Assembly: GCF_000282115.1 (NCBI RefSeq)
Contig: NZ_AKJY01000012.1
Location: forward strand, 1-64,000
Length of the DNA: 64,000 nucleotides
Direction of reading: 5' to 3'
Origin: Chryseobacterium populi
GTDB lineage: Bacteria; Bacteroidota; Bacteroidia; Flavobacteriales; Weeksellaceae
Part shown: piece after piece, positions 62,653 to 64,000 of the stretch
Position numbering within the stretch: position 1 is the first letter of the stretch
How the letters are laid out: every line of letters begins with the position of its first letter
The notes under the pieces: generated by a model
What the model was told of the DNA's origin: nothing
The model's input: the letters and a program-made list of their open reading frames with translations, nothing else
The model's database searches: none
Made by a program: the position numbers and the translations under genes

Positions 62653-63195
62653 ATGCGTAAAGAAGATTGCTATTTATTAGGAAAAATCACACGCAGACAT
62701 GGCCTTGCGGGAAACGTTATCCTGAAACTGGATACTGATCAACCCGAACTTTACAATAAACTGGAATCAATATTCGTTGAAATCAACGGATTATTGGTTC
62801 CTTTTTTTATTGAAAGATCATCCTGGAGCAAATCTGATGCCCTGAATATTGCATTTAAAAACTCTTCTGAAGCACTGGTAGACCAATCACTGGGCAAAAA
62901 TGTATACCTGCCGCTTGCTACCCTCCCGAAACTTTCCGGAAAACAGTTTTATTACCACGAAGTAATAGGTTTCAATATTCTTGATGAAAATGACAATGAC
63001 TGTGGAGTGATCAGATCTATCAACGATCAGACTGCCCAAAACTATTTTGTGACCAACTTAGACGGAAAAGAAGTGGTGATTCCAATCATCAAAGACTGGA
63101 TTTTTGAGGTTAACAGAGACGAAAGATTCATTAAAATGCAACTGCCGGAAGGCCTTATCGATGTCTTTTTAGTTCCTTCTAAAAAAGACGAGTAA
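62653..63195 (+). CDS. rimM: Ribosome maturation factor RimM
   Basis: 180-aa 16S rRNA processing factor. MRKEDCYLLGKITRRHGLAG opens the RimM fold, and the PRC-barrel half runs from about residue 95 (YYHEVIGFNILDENDNDCGV, VVIPIIKDWIFEVN, INMQLPEGL-like end). It helps the 30S head assemble and binds S19. It is cotranscribed with rpsP. Confidence 0.9.
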   Translation: MRKEDCYLLGKITRRHGLAGNVILKLDTDQPELYNKLESIFVEINGLLVPFFIERSSWSKSDALNIAFKNSSEALVDQSLGKNVYLPLATLPKLSGKQFYYHEVIGFNILDENDNDCGVIRSINDQTAQNYFVTNLDGKEVVIPIIKDWIFEVNRDERFIKMQLPEGLIDVFLVPSKKDE

Positions 63196-63232
63196 TTTTT
63201 ATTTATTACTCATTTCCATCCATTCATTTTTA

Positions 63233-64000
63233 TTACTCATTACTATTCACGATTAATGCAGGTAGCAAATAGTCCTGAACTATCATATCAGCCTGTGAAT
63301 GAGCGTAAGGCTTATTATAAGCTCTAGCTGTAATTACAATCACCAAAGGAAGCTCTGTAAATATAATGATCTTATTTCCGCCGTTTCCGCTCGACTGGAA
63401 AGCTTCAAATTTTTTATTTCCCACTGCATATACTTTTCGCCAGAATAAATATCCATATCCATCAAAATCCTTGTTATCTGAAAAATAATTGGTAAATGAT
63501 TTTCTGATCCAGTTTTGATCAATGATTCTCTTTCCATTCCATGTTCCGTTATTTTTATACACTTGTCCGAATTTTGCAAAATCAAGGGCTCTCATCCGTA
63601 AGCCACCTGCCATTGACACTTTATGCTGTGGAGTGTACTGCCACTGATATTTATTGATTCCTAAGGGGTTAAAAAGCTTTTGATGGGCATAATTTTCCAG
63701 GCCTCTGGGAACCGATTGATCCAAAATATCCCCTGCCAGTACAACACCTGCCGTAAAATAAGCCCACGTTTTTCCTGCCGTATTTTCTGTCATGGGTAAA
63801 TCCAGTACAAATTTAACCCAGTTATCGGTAGGATACATATTTTCTTCATTTCCGGGAGAATCATAGTTGTCGTCATTCCCGTCAAATCCTGAACTCATCG
63901 TCAGCAGGTTTTTTATGCTAACATTATCTTTCCTGAATGAATGATTTTTAAACGTTTTTACCTCATAGAATTCACTGATTTTTTGATCTTCATTTTTGAG
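63233..64000 (-). CDS. Beta-lactamase family serine hydrolase (partial)
   Basis: C-terminal 255 residues of a second PF00144 protein running off the right edge. VSIKNLLTMSSGFDG is the conserved block after the missing S-x-x-K; PTDNWVKFVLDLPM, TWAYFTAGVVLAGDIL (with Y-F-T in the Y-x-N region) and the terminal SSGNGGNKIIIF (H/S-x-G block) follow. Unlike the decayed relative at 60281, this frame is open throughout the visible part. Likely an esterase, DD-peptidase or beta-lactamase-like periplasmic enzyme. Confidence 0.78.
   Translation of the reverse strand, partial: LKNEDQKISEFYEVKTFKNHSFRKDNVSIKNLLTMSSGFDGNDDNYDSPGNEENMYPTDNWVKFVLDLPMTENTAGKTWAYFTAGVVLAGDILDQSVPRGLENYAHQKLFNPLGINKYQWQYTPQHKVSMAGGLRMRALDFAKFGQVYKNNGTWNGKRIIDQNWIRKSFTNYFSDNKDFDGYGYLFWRKVYAVGNKKFEAFQSSGNGGNKIIIFTELPLVIVITARAYNKPYAHSQADMIVQDYLLPALIVNSNE

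Noticed and set aside
1..64000. tRNA, rRNA, IS element or prophage
   Set aside because: Looked for in intergenic spaces; no cloverleaf-like, transposase or phage gene was recognised.

Overview
The window reads as chromosomal DNA of a Flavobacteriia member, most like Chryseobacterium or a close Weeksellaceae relative. The reasons are an AT-rich sequence, the Bacteroidota -7 promoter box TAnnTTTG in front of many genes, lineage-restricted families (DUF6427, DUF6341, DUF6443, OstA-like, START-like, DUF5715), type IX secretion (T9SS) C-terminal tails, and Flavobacteriia-style gene neighbourhoods. No rRNA, tRNA, CRISPR array, insertion sequence or phage module was seen.

Layout. 1-4180: a minus-strand secreted RHS/YD-repeat locus with a shrunken T9SS-type companion. 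4373-9091: queD, lpxH, a LuxE-like acyltransferase, a PD-(D/E)XK-like protein, aqpZ and a DUF5715 protein. 9275-14430: an island of two unrecognised genes, a two-component system (one-TM kinase plus NarL-type regulator), a DUF2235 lipase-like protein and an orphan 169-aa protein. The last two share a duplicated, ungapped upstream regulatory block. 14580-22543: an ABC-F protein, a TonB receptor locus that looks metal-linked, trigger factor and a LolA-fold protein. 22622-27624: a mostly minus-strand set including DUF3109, DUF6427, a universal stress protein, an FAH-family enzyme, a DnaQ-like exonuclease and phosphatidylserine synthase. 27714-38758: an LTA-synthase-like phosphotransferase, DUF2147, pdhB, kup, a Fur-family regulator, an OstA-like protein and class III and class IV aminotransferase homologues.

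38834-44434: amidase, YqgE, pdxH, HU, panD, a flippase-like membrane protein and two TerD paralogues, with a three-copy REP-like repeat between pdxH and HU. 44465-53820: an accessory stretch of oxidoreductases, two AraC regulators, a TetR/MFS efflux pair with matching operators, an exported thioredoxin, an unusual DapB-like reductase and an exported flavodoxin-RidA fusion. 54079-63195: M3 peptidase, SRPBCC, Gre-like and DoxX-like proteins, nitroreductase, a secreted C-type lectin and the rpsP-rimM operon. A decayed serine hydrolase pseudogene lies just before rpsP, and a second, apparently intact serine hydrolase runs off the right edge.

Most of the window is housekeeping. The parts that merit attention are the two-component island with its duplicated cis-module, the TetR operator pair, the exported flavodoxin-RidA fusion, the class IV aminotransferase homologue lacking its lysine, and the multiply broken serine hydrolase.
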